Program-made: the position numbers and the translations under genes
Notes under the pieces: model-generated
Databases searched by the model: none
Told to the model about the DNA's origin: nothing
Seen by the model: the letters and a program-made list of their open reading frames with translations, nothing else
Assembly (NCBI GenBank): GCA_910574835.1
Contig: CAJTDE010000016.1
Span: 1-64,000, forward strand
Direction of reading: 5' to 3'
DNA length: 64,000 nt
Source: Clostridia bacterium
GTDB lineage: Bacteria > Bacillota > Clostridia > Lachnospirales > Lachnospiraceae
Shown here: in pieces, positions 52,281 to 62,707 of the stretch
Numbering within the stretch: position 1 is the first letter of the stretch
Layout: each line of letters starts with the position of its first letter

Positions 52281-54083
52281 TTAGCGGATGGTCTTGTAAA
52301 GCGGTCCATAAGCCTTGCAGGCTCTGTAATCCTGTCCCTCTTTATCCATGCCAAACGCATTCCATGCCGCCGGACGGAAGATCTTATCCTCCGGTACATT
52401 GTGCATACAAACCGGGATTCTCAAAATAGAGCAAAGGGTAATGAGATCTGCACCTACATGCCCAAAGCTGATTGCGCCGTGATTTGCTCCCCAGTTGTTC
52501 ATCACATCGTAAGCTGTCTTGAATGCGCCTTCTCCGGTACATCTGGGAGCGAACCATGTGCAGGGCCATGTGTAGTCGGTTCTCTTCCAGAGCTTATCCG
52601 TTACTTCCTCTGGAAGCTGCACGGTCCAGCCTTCCGCAATCTGCAGAACCGGTCCTAAGCCTTTTACCAGATTCAGACGGATCATGGTAGCCGGCATCTC
52701 TGCATTTGTTACAAAGCGGGAAGAAAATCCGCCGCCGCGGAAGTATCCGTTATCCGCTGCATTCCAGGTAGTTGCTTTCAAAATCGCTTCCTGGTCCGCC
52801 TCCGTTACATTCCACCATTCCTTCATGCAGGGATTGCCATTTTCGTCCTTTGCCTCTCCGCAGGCGTCCAGACAAGCGGCGCCGGAATTAATCAGGTGGA
52901 TAAATCCATCCGCATCCTTTGCTTTGCCTTCAATCGTATAACCGGTTGCTTTTTGAACCGCATCACCGCTCCAGTAGGTACGGACATCCGCAAAGATCTG
53001 CGCGCGGTTGGTCAGAAGCTTTAAGAACAGCATCCCAAGGCCGTTCAGTGTATCATTCTCAGTTGCCAGAACATAAGGCTCTCTTGCCCCGTTCCAGTCA
53101 AAGGAAGTGTTGAGCATTGCCTCCGGGAAGTCACAGTTGGGATAGAAGTCTGTCCACTGCCTCTGTCCCTGGAAGCCTGCTGCGATAGCGTTATGTCCGA
53201 TAGCCTCCTCGGAGAATTTCGGATCAAGCTTGTCGCTTCCGCTCATCAGATCCTTGATGATAACCATCATCTTTACCACGAACTCCCAGTCAGCATCCTT
53301 CTGCTCTCTGGTTTTCTGAATCTCTTCCGGATTCTTATCAAAGCCTTCGACGCACTTCTCTCTTGTCCACTTCAGAGCCTTTTGGAACTCTTCCTCATCG
53401 TAGATACCCTCTGTCATCCGGCGGATAATCTCTACCTCATCCACAGACTCCACTCTCATGCCCAGATATTCCTCGATAAAGGCCGGGTCAATGATGGAGC
53501 CGCCGATTCCCATACAGATAGAACCGATCTGCAGATAGGATTTGCCTCTCATCGTTGCTGCCGCAACCGCAGCGCGGCCGAACCGGAGCAGCTTCTCCTG
53601 TACATCTGCCGGGATGCTGGTGTCGTCTGCTTCCTGTACATCATGTCCATAGATTCCGAATGCCGGCAGCCCTTTTTGTGCATGGGTAGCCAATACGGAA
53701 GCCAGATACACGGCGCCGGGACGCTCCGTTCCGTTGAAGCCCCACACGCCCTTGATGGTCATGGGGTCCATATCCATAGTCTCAGAACCATAGCACCAGC
53801 AGGGTGTTACGGTCAAGGTAATGTCCACGCCCTCTTTCTTAAACTGTGCGGCACATCTTGCGGATTCTCCTGCACGGCCGATGGTAGTCTCGGAAATCAC
53901 TACCTTTACCGGCTCGCCGTTGGAATAGCGCAGATTCTCCTCAAACAGCTTTGCTGCGGACTTTGCCATGTTCATCGTCTGCTCCTCAAGGGAACCTCTT
54001 ACATCCAGAACGCCTCTTCTGCCATCAATCGTCGGCCGGATACCAATTACAGGATAATCGCCTACTAATCTGCTTTTTGCCAC
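52281..54083 (-). CDS. fucI: L-fucose isomerase
   Basis: A 600-residue cytosolic, Mn-dependent ketol isomerase converting L-fucose to L-fuculose (also D-arabinose to D-ribulose). The start [21 protein letters not shown] and the segments [29 protein letters not shown] and [20 protein letters not shown] match the family. I choose GTG at 54083, nine bases after GGAGG; the longer frame reads through the promoter region. No fuculokinase or aldolase is adjacent. A divergent AraC-type regulator probably controls it. Fucose use fits a gut mucin or milk-glycan forager. Confidence 0.94.
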   Translation of the reverse strand: MAKSRLVGDYPVIGIRPTIDGRRGVLDVRGSLEEQTMNMAKSAAKLFEENLRYSNGEPVKVVISETTIGRAGESARCAAQFKKEGVDITLTVTPCWCYGSETMDMDPMTIKGVWGFNGTERPGAVYLASVLATHAQKGLPAFGIYGHDVQEADDTSIPADVQEKLLRFGRAAVAAATMRGKSYLQIGSICMGIGGSIIDPAFIEEYLGMRVESVDEVEIIRRMTEGIYDEEEFQKALKWTREKCVEGFDKNPEEIQKTREQKDADWEFVVKMMVIIKDLMSGSDKLDPKFSEEAIGHNAIAAGFQGQRQWTDFYPNCDFPEAMLNTSFDWNGAREPYVLATENDTLNGLGMLFLKLLTNRAQIFADVRTYWSGDAVQKATGYTIEGKAKDADGFIHLINSGAACLDACGEAKDENGNPCMKEWWNVTEADQEAILKATTWNAADNGYFRGGGFSSRFVTNAEMPATMIRLNLVKGLGPVLQIAEGWTVQLPEEVTDKLWKRTDYTWPCTWFAPRCTGEGAFKTAYDVMNNWGANHGAISFGHVGADLITLCSILRIPVCMHNVPEDKIFRPAAWNAFGMDKEGQDYRACKAYGPLYKTIR

Positions 54084-54226
54084 TTTACATACCCTCCATA
54101 CTTCTGTTTTATTATTTTTAAAAACCGGAGCTTCGTCCGCTCCGCTCTTAGGTGTTTCCATTATATAATATTTTTCATAAAATTGCACGTAAATTTCGAT
54201 TCATATCTGGACATTTTTTGTACTAA

Positions 54227-54255
54227 TTGATATACTTTCACTAAGAATATAGAAT
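54227..54255 (+). promoter_or_regulatory. Promoter of the AraC-type gene
   Basis: TTGATA (54227-54232), 17-base spacer and TAGAAT (54250-54255), located in the 203-base divergent space with fucI. Confidence 0.6.
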
Positions 54256-54286
54256 TTTTTGTAAAATTTGTCGAGGAAACGGGAGT

Positions 54287-55210
54287 ATGAAAGCTTTTCA
54301 CGAAGTACGCAGCTATGATTCAGATTTTATGGTATGGCACTCCAACTATGAGAATATTGGTTTTCTTGCCCACTGGCACAAGGAAATCGAGCTGATTTAT
54401 GTGCGCTCCGGTTCCTGCCGCTTAAGCATTACAGATATGAATTTCACGGCTCATGCCGGAGATCTGGTTATCTGTGAGAGCGGTCAGATTCACTACAGTG
54501 ATTCTCATCATATGGACAATTCCCTGGATTTTATCATATTTGACACTTCCATATTAGGCTCTCTTTTTGAGAACCCTCATTTTGTGCACCCTTTGGTAAC
54601 AGAAGCAGAATTGGAGCGCTGCGGCCTTTCCGCCCACCTGACCTCACTGATAGATACCGTATCATCCGAACTTGAGAAGAAGGAACCTTACTACCAGGAA
54701 GTCGTAATCTCTTCCCTGCAGACATTCTGGTTCCTGCTAAAGCGGTTTCACCCCAGGGCGGAAGCCAGTTCCGCGCCTGATAACCGCAGAACACGGATGC
54801 TTGCGGATTTTCAATCCCTTCTATCCTACATAGACGACCATTACGCAGATAACATATCTTTGGAATACGCCGCTGCAAGCATGAACTTCAGCACCGGCTA
54901 CTTCTCTAAAATCTTCAAAAAGCTTATGGGAATCAACTTCGTCACCTACTTGAACCTCGTCCGTGTAGAACACGCGGTCTGCGAGCTTCGCAATACGGAA
55001 CAAAAGTTTACGGAAATCGCATTAAACTGCGGCTTTAACAACATCCGAACCTTCAACCGGGTATTCAAAGAAATCACCGGCTGCACGCCCAGCGAATTTC
55101 TCCTGCTGCCCGATCCGGATACCTACAAGCGCACCTACTATAACCGCCGCTCGGAAGAGCAGGAATTTGTAAAACACGATTCCCTGACTCTCGTCAAGAA
55201 CTTTGAATAG
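54287..55210 (+). CDS. AraC-family transcriptional regulator
   Basis: A 307-residue regulator. Residues 15-120 form a cupin sugar-sensor domain (FLAHWHKEIELIYVRSGSC). Residues about 180-280 hold the double helix-turn-helix (NISLEYAAASMNFSTGYFSK; FTEIALNCGFNNIRTFNRVFK). The stop is about 90 bases before the DUF402 gene. Its divergent position makes it the likely fucose-responsive activator of fucI, which is inference from location. Confidence 0.92.
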   Translation: MKAFHEVRSYDSDFMVWHSNYENIGFLAHWHKEIELIYVRSGSCRLSITDMNFTAHAGDLVICESGQIHYSDSHHMDNSLDFIIFDTSILGSLFENPHFVHPLVTEAELERCGLSAHLTSLIDTVSSELEKKEPYYQEVVISSLQTFWFLLKRFHPRAEASSAPDNRRTRMLADFQSLLSYIDDHYADNISLEYAAASMNFSTGYFSKIFKKLMGINFVTYLNLVRVEHAVCELRNTEQKFTEIALNCGFNNIRTFNRVFKEITGCTPSEFLLLPDPDTYKRTYYNRRSEEQEFVKHDSLTLVKNFE

Positions 55211-55300
55211 AAACATTTTAGAGTACATCATTTGCAGCCGATATGCCCCACGACAATAGCTGCAGACCAAAGTACTCAATAACATATAAGGAGGTTTTTC

Positions 55301-55774
55301 ATGTCAGATAAACCCATACTATACCGGAAACGGCTGATTCCCAACGAATGCATCCGTCTGGAGCAGGATGAAGTCCTGCTGCGCAAGAAGGATCTTCTCG
55401 TCACCCGATGGCACACCATCCGTCCCAAGAAAGAACTGGATCACGGCATCTCCTGTTTTCTACTGAATAGAGGATGGAAGATCAGCCGCTTTCTCACCCG
55501 GGAGGATCGGTTAATCTGTTGGTACTGCGACATTATCGACTGGACGCACGATCCGGACACAGACACCTACATCTTCACAGATCTTCTTGCCGACGTACTC
55601 CTCTACCCCTCCGGAGATATCCGCGTAGTAGATTTGGACGAAATCGCCGACGCTCTGGAGCAAAAGCTGCTCACCCAGCCCCAAGTCTGCCTTTGTATGC
55701 GCCGCCTGGACGCCCTCCTGCAGGAAATCTATGCCGGCAGATTATTACCGTCCTTAGAACCCTACTGGTCTTGA
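55301..55774 (+). CDS. DUF402 domain protein
   Basis: A 157-residue soluble protein of the DUF402/YgaC-type family (PF04167). Some relatives are nucleoside diphosphate phosphatases or RNA-linked proteins (FAU-1, Ntdp). Motifs are WYCDIIDWTHDPDTDTYIFTD and LLADVLLYPSGDIRVVDLDE, with several acidic residues suited to metal binding. AAGGAGG precedes the start. It follows the AraC gene and has a strong terminator about 75 bases after the stop. Confidence 0.85.
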   Translation: MSDKPILYRKRLIPNECIRLEQDEVLLRKKDLLVTRWHTIRPKKELDHGISCFLLNRGWKISRFLTREDRLICWYCDIIDWTHDPDTDTYIFTDLLADVLLYPSGDIRVVDLDEIADALEQKLLTQPQVCLCMRRLDALLQEIYAGRLLPSLEPYWS

Positions 55775-55843
55775 TTTCCCAGGGCATGTTTGAGGAAACT
55801 TTAAAATCTGCCTGTTCACAAAGAAGTCCAAAGCTTATGGCAT

Positions 55844-55887
55844 AAAAAGACTGCGATTCTTTTTACCGTGAAATCGCAGTCTTTTTT
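55844..55887. terminator. Bidirectional terminator
   Basis: AAAAGACTGCGATT (55845-55858) pairs with AATCGCAGTCTTTT (55872-55885) around a 13-base loop, with an A-run and T-run at the ends. It ends the DUF402 gene and the convergent comEB operon. Confidence 0.9.
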
Positions 55888-55940
55888 GTCCAAAGAAAAC
55901 ACAAAAGATTTAATCAACACTTCATACTTACGGCGCCCCG

Positions 55941-56426
55941 CTACACTTCCAATGAAATCTTCCGCCCCGTAGCCTGATACTCTATAAGCTCTACTCCCGC
56001 TGCCCGGAACATACGCTTGGAAGCCAGCACCGAAGCTGTCCCCGCATACTTATCGCTTCCATAAACCACAGTCTTAATTCCCGCCTGGATAATAGCCTTA
56101 GCACACTCATTACAGGGGAATAACGTTACATAAATCTTGGCCCCCTCCAGGCTTCCCCCGCGGTAATTCAAAATAGCGTTCAGCTCACTGTGCGTAACAA
56201 AGGGATATTTCGTCTCGTTCTCTTCCCCGGTTCTCTCCCAGGGAAACACATCGTCGTCACAGCCATTTGGAAAACCATTGTATCCCATAGACAAAATCTT
56301 GTTATTCTTACTAACAATACAGGCTCCCACCTGCGTGCTGGGGTCCTTGGAGCGCATGCCGGACAGGGCCGCAACTCCCATAAAGTACTCGTCCCAGCTA
56401 ATGTAGTCGTTCCTTTTTCCTCCCAT
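55941..56426 (-). CDS. comEB: Deoxycytidylate (dCMP) deaminase family protein
   Basis: A 161-residue zinc enzyme that turns dCMP into dUMP for thymidylate supply. The zinc ligands are in VTHSELNAIL and PCNECAKAII. GACIVSKNNKILSMGYNGFPNG is the usual substrate-side stretch. The frame extends further upstream through upp, but TAGGAG precedes the ATG at 56426, which lies 19 bases after upp. It is the last gene of an rpiB-upp-comEB operon that is common in Clostridia. Confidence 0.93.
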   Translation of the reverse strand: MGGKRNDYISWDEYFMGVAALSGMRSKDPSTQVGACIVSKNNKILSMGYNGFPNGCDDDVFPWERTGEENETKYPFVTHSELNAILNYRGGSLEGAKIYVTLFPCNECAKAIIQAGIKTVVYGSDKYAGTASVLASKRMFRAAGVELIEYQATGRKISLEV

Positions 56427-56445
56427 AGCGTTACTCCTATAACCT

Positions 56446-57075
56446 TTATTTTGTTCCGAAGATACGATCTCCCGCATCTCCCAGTCCGGGAACAATATAC
56501 CCCTTCTCATTCAAATGTTCATCTAATGCGCCCACATAAATATCCACATCCGGATGCGCTTCCTGCATACGCTTTACCCCTTCCGGAGCCGCAATAATAC
56601 ACATAAAACGGATATTCTTCACACCCCGATCCTTCAACATCTGAATAGCCGCGACAGAGGATCCTCCCGTAGCCAGCATAGGATCTACCACAAAGACATC
56701 ACGCTCGCTGCAGTCTGCCGGAACCTTGCAATAATATTCAACCGGCTCCAAGGTCTCCTCATTCCGATACAAGCCAATGTGGCCAACCTTAGCCGACGGA
56801 ATCATAGCCAGCATTCCCTCTACCATTCCAAGTCCCGCTCTCAAAATAGGAATAACCGCCATCTTTTTTCCTGCCAGTTCTTTTACCGTAGTCTTACAGA
56901 TAGGCGTCTCAATCTCCACATCCATAAGCTTCAGGTCCTTGGTTGCCTCATAGGTAATCAAGCTTGCAATCTCGCAAATCATAGCCCGAAAATCTCTGGA
57001 GCCTGTCTCTACCCGGCGGATTACGCCGATCTTGTGCTGAATCAACGGATGTGTCATTACCACTACCTTTGACAT
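56446..57075 (-). CDS. upp: Uracil phosphoribosyltransferase
   Basis: A 209-residue salvage enzyme: uracil + PRPP gives [23 protein letters not shown] is the standard start, and [19 protein letters not shown] is the PRPP-binding loop. The C-terminal [18 protein letters not shown] is the uracil site. The distances to rpiB (20 bases) and comEB (19 bases) indicate one transcript. Confidence 0.97.
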   Translation of the reverse strand: MSKVVVMTHPLIQHKIGVIRRVETGSRDFRAMICEIASLITYEATKDLKLMDVEIETPICKTTVKELAGKKMAVIPILRAGLGMVEGMLAMIPSAKVGHIGLYRNEETLEPVEYYCKVPADCSERDVFVVDPMLATGGSSVAAIQMLKDRGVKNIRFMCIIAAPEGVKRMQEAHPDVDIYVGALDEHLNEKGYIVPGLGDAGDRIFGTK

Positions 57076-57095
57076 CTTCTTTTGTCCCCCTGTTC

Positions 57096-57527
57096 TTATT
57101 CCTCATCAATTGCCTTTACTCGGTTTACATGCCGCTCCGCATTGGAAAATTCCGTATTTAAGAAGGTATCCACAATCTTTACCGCCAGTCCCGGACCTAC
57201 CACCCGTCCGCCCATAGCAAGAATATTGGCGTTGTTGTGCTGTCTTGTAGCCTCCGCGCTGAAACAGTCGCTGCAGAGTGCCGCACGGATTCCCTTAAAG
57301 CGATTGGCCGCAATAGAGATTCCGATTCCTGTTCCGCAGATCAGAATGCCTTTTTCACATTCCTTGGACAGTATTGCTTTTGCCACCTTCTTTGCATAAA
57401 TGGGATAATCCACGGCGTCCGTATTGTCACATCCAAAATTTTTATATTCCAACCCCTTCTCATCCAGGTAGGCAATTACTTCCTGCATCAGTTCATACCC
57501 ACCATGATCACATCCTAGTGCTATCAT
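57096..57527 (-). CDS. rpiB: Ribose-5-phosphate isomerase B
   Basis: A 143-residue enzyme interconverting ribose-5-phosphate and ribulose-5-phosphate (RpiB/LacAB family). [28 protein letters not shown] with the catalytic Cys, and [20 protein letters not shown] with its His are all present. It is the first gene of the rpiB-upp-comEB operon and links pentose metabolism with PRPP-dependent salvage. Confidence 0.96.
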   Translation of the reverse strand: MIALGCDHGGYELMQEVIAYLDEKGLEYKNFGCDNTDAVDYPIYAKKVAKAILSKECEKGILICGTGIGISIAANRFKGIRAALCSDCFSAEATRQHNNANILAMGGRVVGPGLAVKIVDTFLNTEFSNAERHVNRVKAIDEE

Positions 57528-57631
57528 TTTTTGCTACCTCCATGCTTATTTTTCTAAATTATATCATTTTTTTATGGAATAGCAAATGCTTTCTTTTCGC
57601 TGCCGGTGCTCCGCGCCTGATTTTTGAATCT

Positions 57632-59023
57632 TTATCTTACCGCCAGCACTTGATTCTTCGCCAAAAACAGCGGCCGATAAGAAGCTGCAAGATTTGATAA
57701 TGGTAAAATCTCCGGCTTAATTTTAATATGCAGAACATCCGTCATGTACTTTCTGCGTTTTTCAATCCGCTCATATACCTGCGGGTATTTCTCCTTCAGC
57801 TCCGCCCGCAGCGCTTCATCTGCAATTGCAATACCATCTTCACAGTTCGCTCCGGCATAGGGCTTCGGAGGATACGGTATAATATCCATCTGAAAGCACA
57901 TACCGCTTTTTATCCGAATATCAGAACCTTCATAAATCGGAGAGGATAACCATTCCTCCGTAGATACATAATGCCCGGGATTTAACTTCCACCCATAAGT
58001 CTCTTTGGGATAGGTAGTCCGTACCATATCAAATAATTCTCCACAGCTCTCTCCCAATCCGATTTTTTCATACCAATTTACAACCGTAGCATAATAAGGC
58101 GCCGCAACCTCTTCCACATAGTCTTTCGCCCCTTCCGGCAAGTCCTCTGCCGTCTCTGCCATAAATCCGGTACGGCAGCTAAGTCCTCCCCGTAATCCAA
58201 CGCTGCAGTTAAACGCTTCTCCCAGCTCTATCCGCTTAGTCGTCGGACTAACCAACCCCATATCGCAGCGGTTTCCCGAGATAGCGAGCGGATGGCAGGA
58301 AAGCGGGATGCCGCCAAAATGCATCTGACAGGAAACCTCCAGCTCGGTCATGCCTGGTTTTACATACTCCATCGCATCCATCAAGGTCTGTGCCGCATAA
58401 GCTGCCCCAAACTCATAATATGCAATATCATCCGCCGTATTTATAATGCGGACTCCATATGCGGGATGAATAAAAAGATCCGTCACATTGTCCACATTCT
58501 CTTTTCCCGCCGCCTTCTTCGCCGCCTCTACCAAATAGGCCGGAACGTCAAACATATCCTTTTCTCCGTAACGGGGGTACATCAGCTTCCAGCCGGACAT
58601 GCCGATCTTATCATTTTCTTTGATTCCTATCTGTTTGAAAATCTCTGTCAAATCCTGCAATTTATCAATCGGCTGATTCGGCAGTGAAAAGGCTTGATAT
58701 AAAATTCCCTCTGTGGGAATTTTACTATATTCATGCAGATTGAAACATTCATTTCCCAGAAGGCAAAAAGCTTTTCCCTGAGCAGAAAGCACCAAAAGAC
58801 CTTCTTCAAACCGCGGATCAAATCCTGTCAGATAATCAAAATTGCTAAAATGCTCCCTGTCCGCATACTGCATCAGATAGTCCAGGTTTCGATTTCTCAT
58901 TGCTTCCAATACTTTTTCAAGCCTTGCCTGATATAATTCTTTTGGCAGAACCGGCTCCGCCTCGGGAAGCCCGATTTCAGGACTTGCTGCTTCTGTTAAA
59001 ATAATATCTTTTTTTGTAATCAT
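57632..59023 (-). CDS. Second M24-family protein with degenerate metal site
   Basis: A 463-residue pita-bread-fold protein with the Xaa-Pro/creatinase two-domain plan. Aligned to the metal ligands D, D, H, E, E of active aminopeptidases, it has Asn272, Cys283, His351, Asp380 and Glu395 (motifs EAFNCSVGLRGGLSCRTG; LNPGHYVSTEEW; SGMCFQMDIIP; ANCEDGIAIA). The M24 protein in the other transporter cluster has lost the first two aspartates and swapped Glu for Asp in the same way. It follows the M20 amidohydrolase gene and ends the second CUT2 locus. AGAGGA before the ATG at 59023 sets the start. Confidence 0.82.
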   Translation of the reverse strand: MITKKDIILTEAASPEIGLPEAEPVLPKELYQARLEKVLEAMRNRNLDYLMQYADREHFSNFDYLTGFDPRFEEGLLVLSAQGKAFCLLGNECFNLHEYSKIPTEGILYQAFSLPNQPIDKLQDLTEIFKQIGIKENDKIGMSGWKLMYPRYGEKDMFDVPAYLVEAAKKAAGKENVDNVTDLFIHPAYGVRIINTADDIAYYEFGAAYAAQTLMDAMEYVKPGMTELEVSCQMHFGGIPLSCHPLAISGNRCDMGLVSPTTKRIELGEAFNCSVGLRGGLSCRTGFMAETAEDLPEGAKDYVEEVAAPYYATVVNWYEKIGLGESCGELFDMVRTTYPKETYGWKLNPGHYVSTEEWLSSPIYEGSDIRIKSGMCFQMDIIPYPPKPYAGANCEDGIAIADEALRAELKEKYPQVYERIEKRRKYMTDVLHIKIKPEILPLSNLAASYRPLFLAKNQVLAVR

Positions 59024-59096
59024 ATCATTCCTCTTTTCCGCACAATATTTTGCGCACCTCAAATCTATGCGTCTCGCCGGGACGCAGGTCTGCGGT

Positions 59097-60473
59097 TTAT
59101 TTATTTTGAAAATCAAGAACTACGGTTCCATCCTCGTTGTAAACAACTGTTTTTTTGCACATTTTGATTGCGTTAATCGCATCAAAATACTCCTCTGTCG
59201 TTTTAAATACCGGCTGATAGTGCTCCAATACCTCTTTGGCCTTCTCGCCCTCTCCCATCAGCAGTTTAACCGTCATTGCGGCCAGAACCTTCGCGGAACT
59301 TACACATGCCCGCACCGGGTCCACAAGATAGTAATCGCTTCCATGCCCTGTTCCTTCCGCTCCCGCAACATAAGGATGAATTGTCGGCATCAGACATGAA
59401 ATATCTCCCAAATCAGAGGTCCCGCAATTCCAGGGAGTATGCTCCACATTGCCTTCTCCAAATATCTCGCTTACCGTTTCCGTAAACAGCCCGCTAAGTA
59501 TTTTGTCATTGGTCAGCGGCATGTTTCCAGGTATATCATGAATCAGAAGATTTGCACCCATCGCAGCTGCCGACGCCGCAAGCGCCCGGTTTATCCTCTG
59601 GTTTACCTCTATCATCTTGGAAAAAGTAGAAGCCCGCACATAGGTGTCCAGCTTTGTCACCCCGGGGATCGCATTTGCCGCCACGCCCCCGTCGGTAATG
59701 ATTGGATGAAAACGAATATAATCCTTCTCCTCAAATGTCTCCCGCAGAGAATTGCACGCCTGCATACCCAGGGATGCCGCATACAGCGAATTGATCCCCT
59801 CATGCGGCGCAAATCCCGCATGGGATGCTTTTCCGCAATATTCAAAATGCTTCGTTATACATCCGTCGCTGCCTTCATCAATAGCAAAGGGCTTTTCTTT
59901 ATTGGGCAGCACATGGGTAAACAAAACCATATCCACCCCGTCAAACAACCCGCGATAGAGAAATTCTACTTTTCCGGCAACATAATGGATTGTCCCCTTT
60001 TCAATCAAAGAATTTCTAAATTCAAGATCTATCGTCTCTTCTGCCGGCACAGACATAAACCGAATGGAACCGCACAATCCATCTAAAGCTCCGGGCATAG
60101 CAAATGCTGCCGCGCATCCCACTAAATAGGCAGACTGCGCATGGTGGCCGCAGGCATGAATTGCTCCTGTCTCACGATCAGCCTCCGGATGCTCTGGGCA
60201 CAATAAAGAATCTAATTCAGCAATGATTGCAATAGTCGGGCCAGGTCTTCCTGTGCTGATTTCGGCAGTAAAACCAGGAATATCCCCTGCCGGCTTTACC
60301 TCATAGCCCAATTCTTCAAAGATCCGCTGCAAATATTTTGTGGTTTTCCATTCCTTGTACCCTATTTCCGGATTTTTCCATATGTTTTGTTCTACCTGGA
60401 GAATGAGTTCTTTATTTTTCTCAACTTTAGCAATTATTTGATTTACAAATAATTCCGCATTTTTATTGTTCAT
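59097..60473 (-). CDS. M20-family amidohydrolase (AbgB/IAA-amino acid hydrolase-like)
   Basis: A 458-residue metal-dependent amidohydrolase. HACGHHAQSAYLVG holds two metal-binding histidines, VPAEETIDLEF the catalytic Glu pair, and GTSDLGDIS and GTGHGSDYY further ligands. The family cleaves N-acyl or aminobenzoyl-amino-acid amides; the nearest relatives by motif are AbgB-type p-aminobenzoyl-glutamate hydrolases. Co-location with a CUT2 importer suggests the imported compound contains an amide-linked part. The start is the ATG at 60473; a GTG at 60485 is possible. Confidence 0.88.
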   Translation of the reverse strand: MNNKNAELFVNQIIAKVEKNKELILQVEQNIWKNPEIGYKEWKTTKYLQRIFEELGYEVKPAGDIPGFTAEISTGRPGPTIAIIAELDSLLCPEHPEADRETGAIHACGHHAQSAYLVGCAAAFAMPGALDGLCGSIRFMSVPAEETIDLEFRNSLIEKGTIHYVAGKVEFLYRGLFDGVDMVLFTHVLPNKEKPFAIDEGSDGCITKHFEYCGKASHAGFAPHEGINSLYAASLGMQACNSLRETFEEKDYIRFHPIITDGGVAANAIPGVTKLDTYVRASTFSKMIEVNQRINRALAASAAAMGANLLIHDIPGNMPLTNDKILSGLFTETVSEIFGEGNVEHTPWNCGTSDLGDISCLMPTIHPYVAGAEGTGHGSDYYLVDPVRACVSSAKVLAAMTVKLLMGEGEKAKEVLEHYQPVFKTTEEYFDAINAIKMCKKTVVYNEDGTVVLDFQNK

Positions 60474-60507
60474 TTTACCTTGCACCTTTTTTGCTATCGT
60501 TCTTTAC

Positions 60508-61683
60508 TTACAAAGAATAATCATAATAGCTCTTTCCGTTTTTAATCACAAATTTATAGAATACATTGGAAGCCGCCGCTACAATATTATTCTCGATTCC
60601 CTTTAAATGCGGCTTTTTTATTTTAATGCCGGAGGATACCTGCTCCCACAAGAACCGTTTGCTTCCATTAACAATCATGTCAAACAAAGCGTCCCACTCA
60701 TCCAACATAGAGCCGGTTAAAATAATTTCCTTAGGGTCAAAAAGATTTACAAAATTGGCTACCCACATAGCAATTTCATTTGCCATGCGATTCAATACGT
60801 GAAAGCATCTTTCATCATTTTCCTGATAAAGCCGGACGGCCTCCTGAAATGAAATTCCCAGCTCTTTTTCAATGCTTCCTTTACTAATACGTGTCTGCAG
60901 ACAGCCGCGTCTGCCGCAGTCGCACAAAATCCCATTCGGATCCGTAATAATATGCCCTATCTCCCCCGCTATATTATTCTCTCCGCGGCTTAACTTTCCG
61001 TTCGCCATTTCAGCCAGAGCAATTCCGTTCCCCAGATGAACCACTAAGAAATAATCCGGATCATCTATCGTATTTAAAAAACGCTGTGCTTTCGCAAAGG
61101 ATTTCACGTCATTATCCACAATGATATTATAGGGATAACATGCCTTAAGCAAGCTCCCCAGATTCAAATCCTGCCAATGAAAGGATGGAGAGCGCATGAC
61201 AAGGCCGGTCTTATAATTTACGGTCCCCGGTACGGACACCCCTATCCCCACCAGATTTTCAAGCCTGTCATCGGGAATCCGGCCGAGCATGTAATCAATG
61301 GCTATCTTAATCCTCTCTACCACATAAACCGGAGATTCCTCCTCAATTTCATAAGATTCCTGTGCCAAAATATTGCCCGCTCCATCCATAAGCCCTGCGT
61401 CAATCCGTTCTCTTAAAAGATAGATGCCTATAATGAGTATCTTTTGCGGAACGATATGAAGCATAATCCTCTGCCTTCCCACACTGCTGCCGACATTCTG
61501 TCCCTCCATCACATATCCTGCCTCCATCAATTCTGCCACAGAACGCCCCACAGAAGTCTGACTCATGCCCATTTTTTTTGCAATCTCTACGCGGGAAATC
61601 GCTTTTTCATTCCTGATAATGTGAAATATTTGATTGATATTTTGTTCCTTTATATATTGAGATGTACTCTTTCCGGCTGCCAT
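60508..61683 (-). CDS. ROK-family transcriptional regulator (NagC/XylR type)
   Basis: A 391-residue repressor. Residues 10-75 form a winged helix (AISRVEIAKKMGMSQTSVGRSVAELM). The ROK domain keeps DNDVKSFAKAQRF and the zinc motif GHIITDPNGILCDCGRRGCLQT. The sugar-kinase phosphate loop DxGGT is replaced by IYLLRERIDAG, so it is a sensor and not a kinase. It probably controls the surrounding CUT2 importer and hydrolases. The ATG at 61683 is conserved by family; the ribosome site GAGAGGG is somewhat distant. Confidence 0.9.
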   Translation of the reverse strand: MAAGKSTSQYIKEQNINQIFHIIRNEKAISRVEIAKKMGMSQTSVGRSVAELMEAGYVMEGQNVGSSVGRQRIMLHIVPQKILIIGIYLLRERIDAGLMDGAGNILAQESYEIEEESPVYVVERIKIAIDYMLGRIPDDRLENLVGIGVSVPGTVNYKTGLVMRSPSFHWQDLNLGSLLKACYPYNIIVDNDVKSFAKAQRFLNTIDDPDYFLVVHLGNGIALAEMANGKLSRGENNIAGEIGHIITDPNGILCDCGRRGCLQTRISKGSIEKELGISFQEAVRLYQENDERCFHVLNRMANEIAMWVANFVNLFDPKEIILTGSMLDEWDALFDMIVNGSKRFLWEQVSSGIKIKKPHLKGIENNIVAAASNVFYKFVIKNGKSYYDYSL

Positions 61684-61768
61684 AATTTTATAAAGCCCTC
61701 TCTTCTCTTTATACTGCTGTTTCCAGAATAAACCAAGCATCCACAAATATCAAGTCATAATCTCAGAA

Positions 61769-62707
61769 TCAAACTTTAATTTCTTTATTCTCAAAATATT
61801 TATCCGCTATAATAACCATAAGCAAAATTGCGCCCTGTATTACTTTCTGCGCATCAATGTAAACCTCAAATAAGTTCATATAAGTTGTGATAAGATTCAT
61901 CACAAGGCAGCCGGAAAGCGTTCCCTTTGCATCGCCTTTTCCTCCTGTAAAAGCCGCTCCTCCAATAATAACCATAGGCAGGCACGCCATAATCGCATCC
62001 GCTCCCAGATCTCCATTGGCGCTTCCCAGACGGGCTGTCACAAAAATTCCGCCAATACCTGCAAGAACAGAAGAAACTATAACCGCAATTACACGCACTT
62101 TATTGATGTTGATTCCACAAGAAGCCGCTACCTCCGCATTCCCCCCTACCGCATACATGCTGCGCCCATAATGCGTATATTTTAATATAAAGTCAACAAG
62201 AACCACCGTAACAAGAAATACCAAAAACAGCAGCGGAACCGGGCCAAACTTTGTACTGGCAACCTTCAGAAAAAAGCTGTCTGTAATCCGCACGGTACTG
62301 CCCGCCAGAAGCGCGCAGGCAAATCCCCGAACACCAATCATAAGCGCAATTGTCACCAGCCATCCGTCCATTTTTAAATAGGTGGACATCACTCCCGATG
62401 CGGCGCCTATGACAGCCGCTGCCGCAACTCCCGCCAAAAAGCCCGCAATACATCCATAAGACTGTGACACAAGGCCAAACACAACTGCGGAAAGGCAGGC
62501 CAATGAACCGATAGTCAAATTGTTAATGCCTGTCACAAGGCCGAACATAAGGCCAAGCGCTACCATTCCATAGGGAAACATAGACTGCAGGATCCCGTAA
62601 AAATTATTCCAGGTTCCAAATGCAGGCGAAAAAATGTACATATAAACACTAAATAAGATACAGAACATCCATATTTTATATTTTAACAGCTCTCTTATCA
62701 CCTTCAT
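61769..62707 (-). CDS. Sugar ABC transporter permease B (second CUT2 locus)
   Basis: A 312-residue CUT2 permease with 8-10 helices. GLMFGLVTGINNLTIGSLACL near residue 60 and CLPMVIIGGAAFTGGKGDAKGT near residue 240 are the family regions. Its start overlaps the stop of permease A by one base (TGATG). Having two different permeases predicts a heterodimeric channel, as in the AI-2 (LsrC/LsrD) and YtfT/YjfF systems. Confidence 0.9.
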   Translation of the reverse strand: MKVIRELLKYKIWMFCILFSVYMYIFSPAFGTWNNFYGILQSMFPYGMVALGLMFGLVTGINNLTIGSLACLSAVVFGLVSQSYGCIAGFLAGVAAAAVIGAASGVMSTYLKMDGWLVTIALMIGVRGFACALLAGSTVRITDSFFLKVASTKFGPVPLLFLVFLVTVVLVDFILKYTHYGRSMYAVGGNAEVAASCGININKVRVIAVIVSSVLAGIGGIFVTARLGSANGDLGADAIMACLPMVIIGGAAFTGGKGDAKGTLSGCLVMNLITTYMNLFEVYIDAQKVIQGAILLMVIIADKYFENKEIKV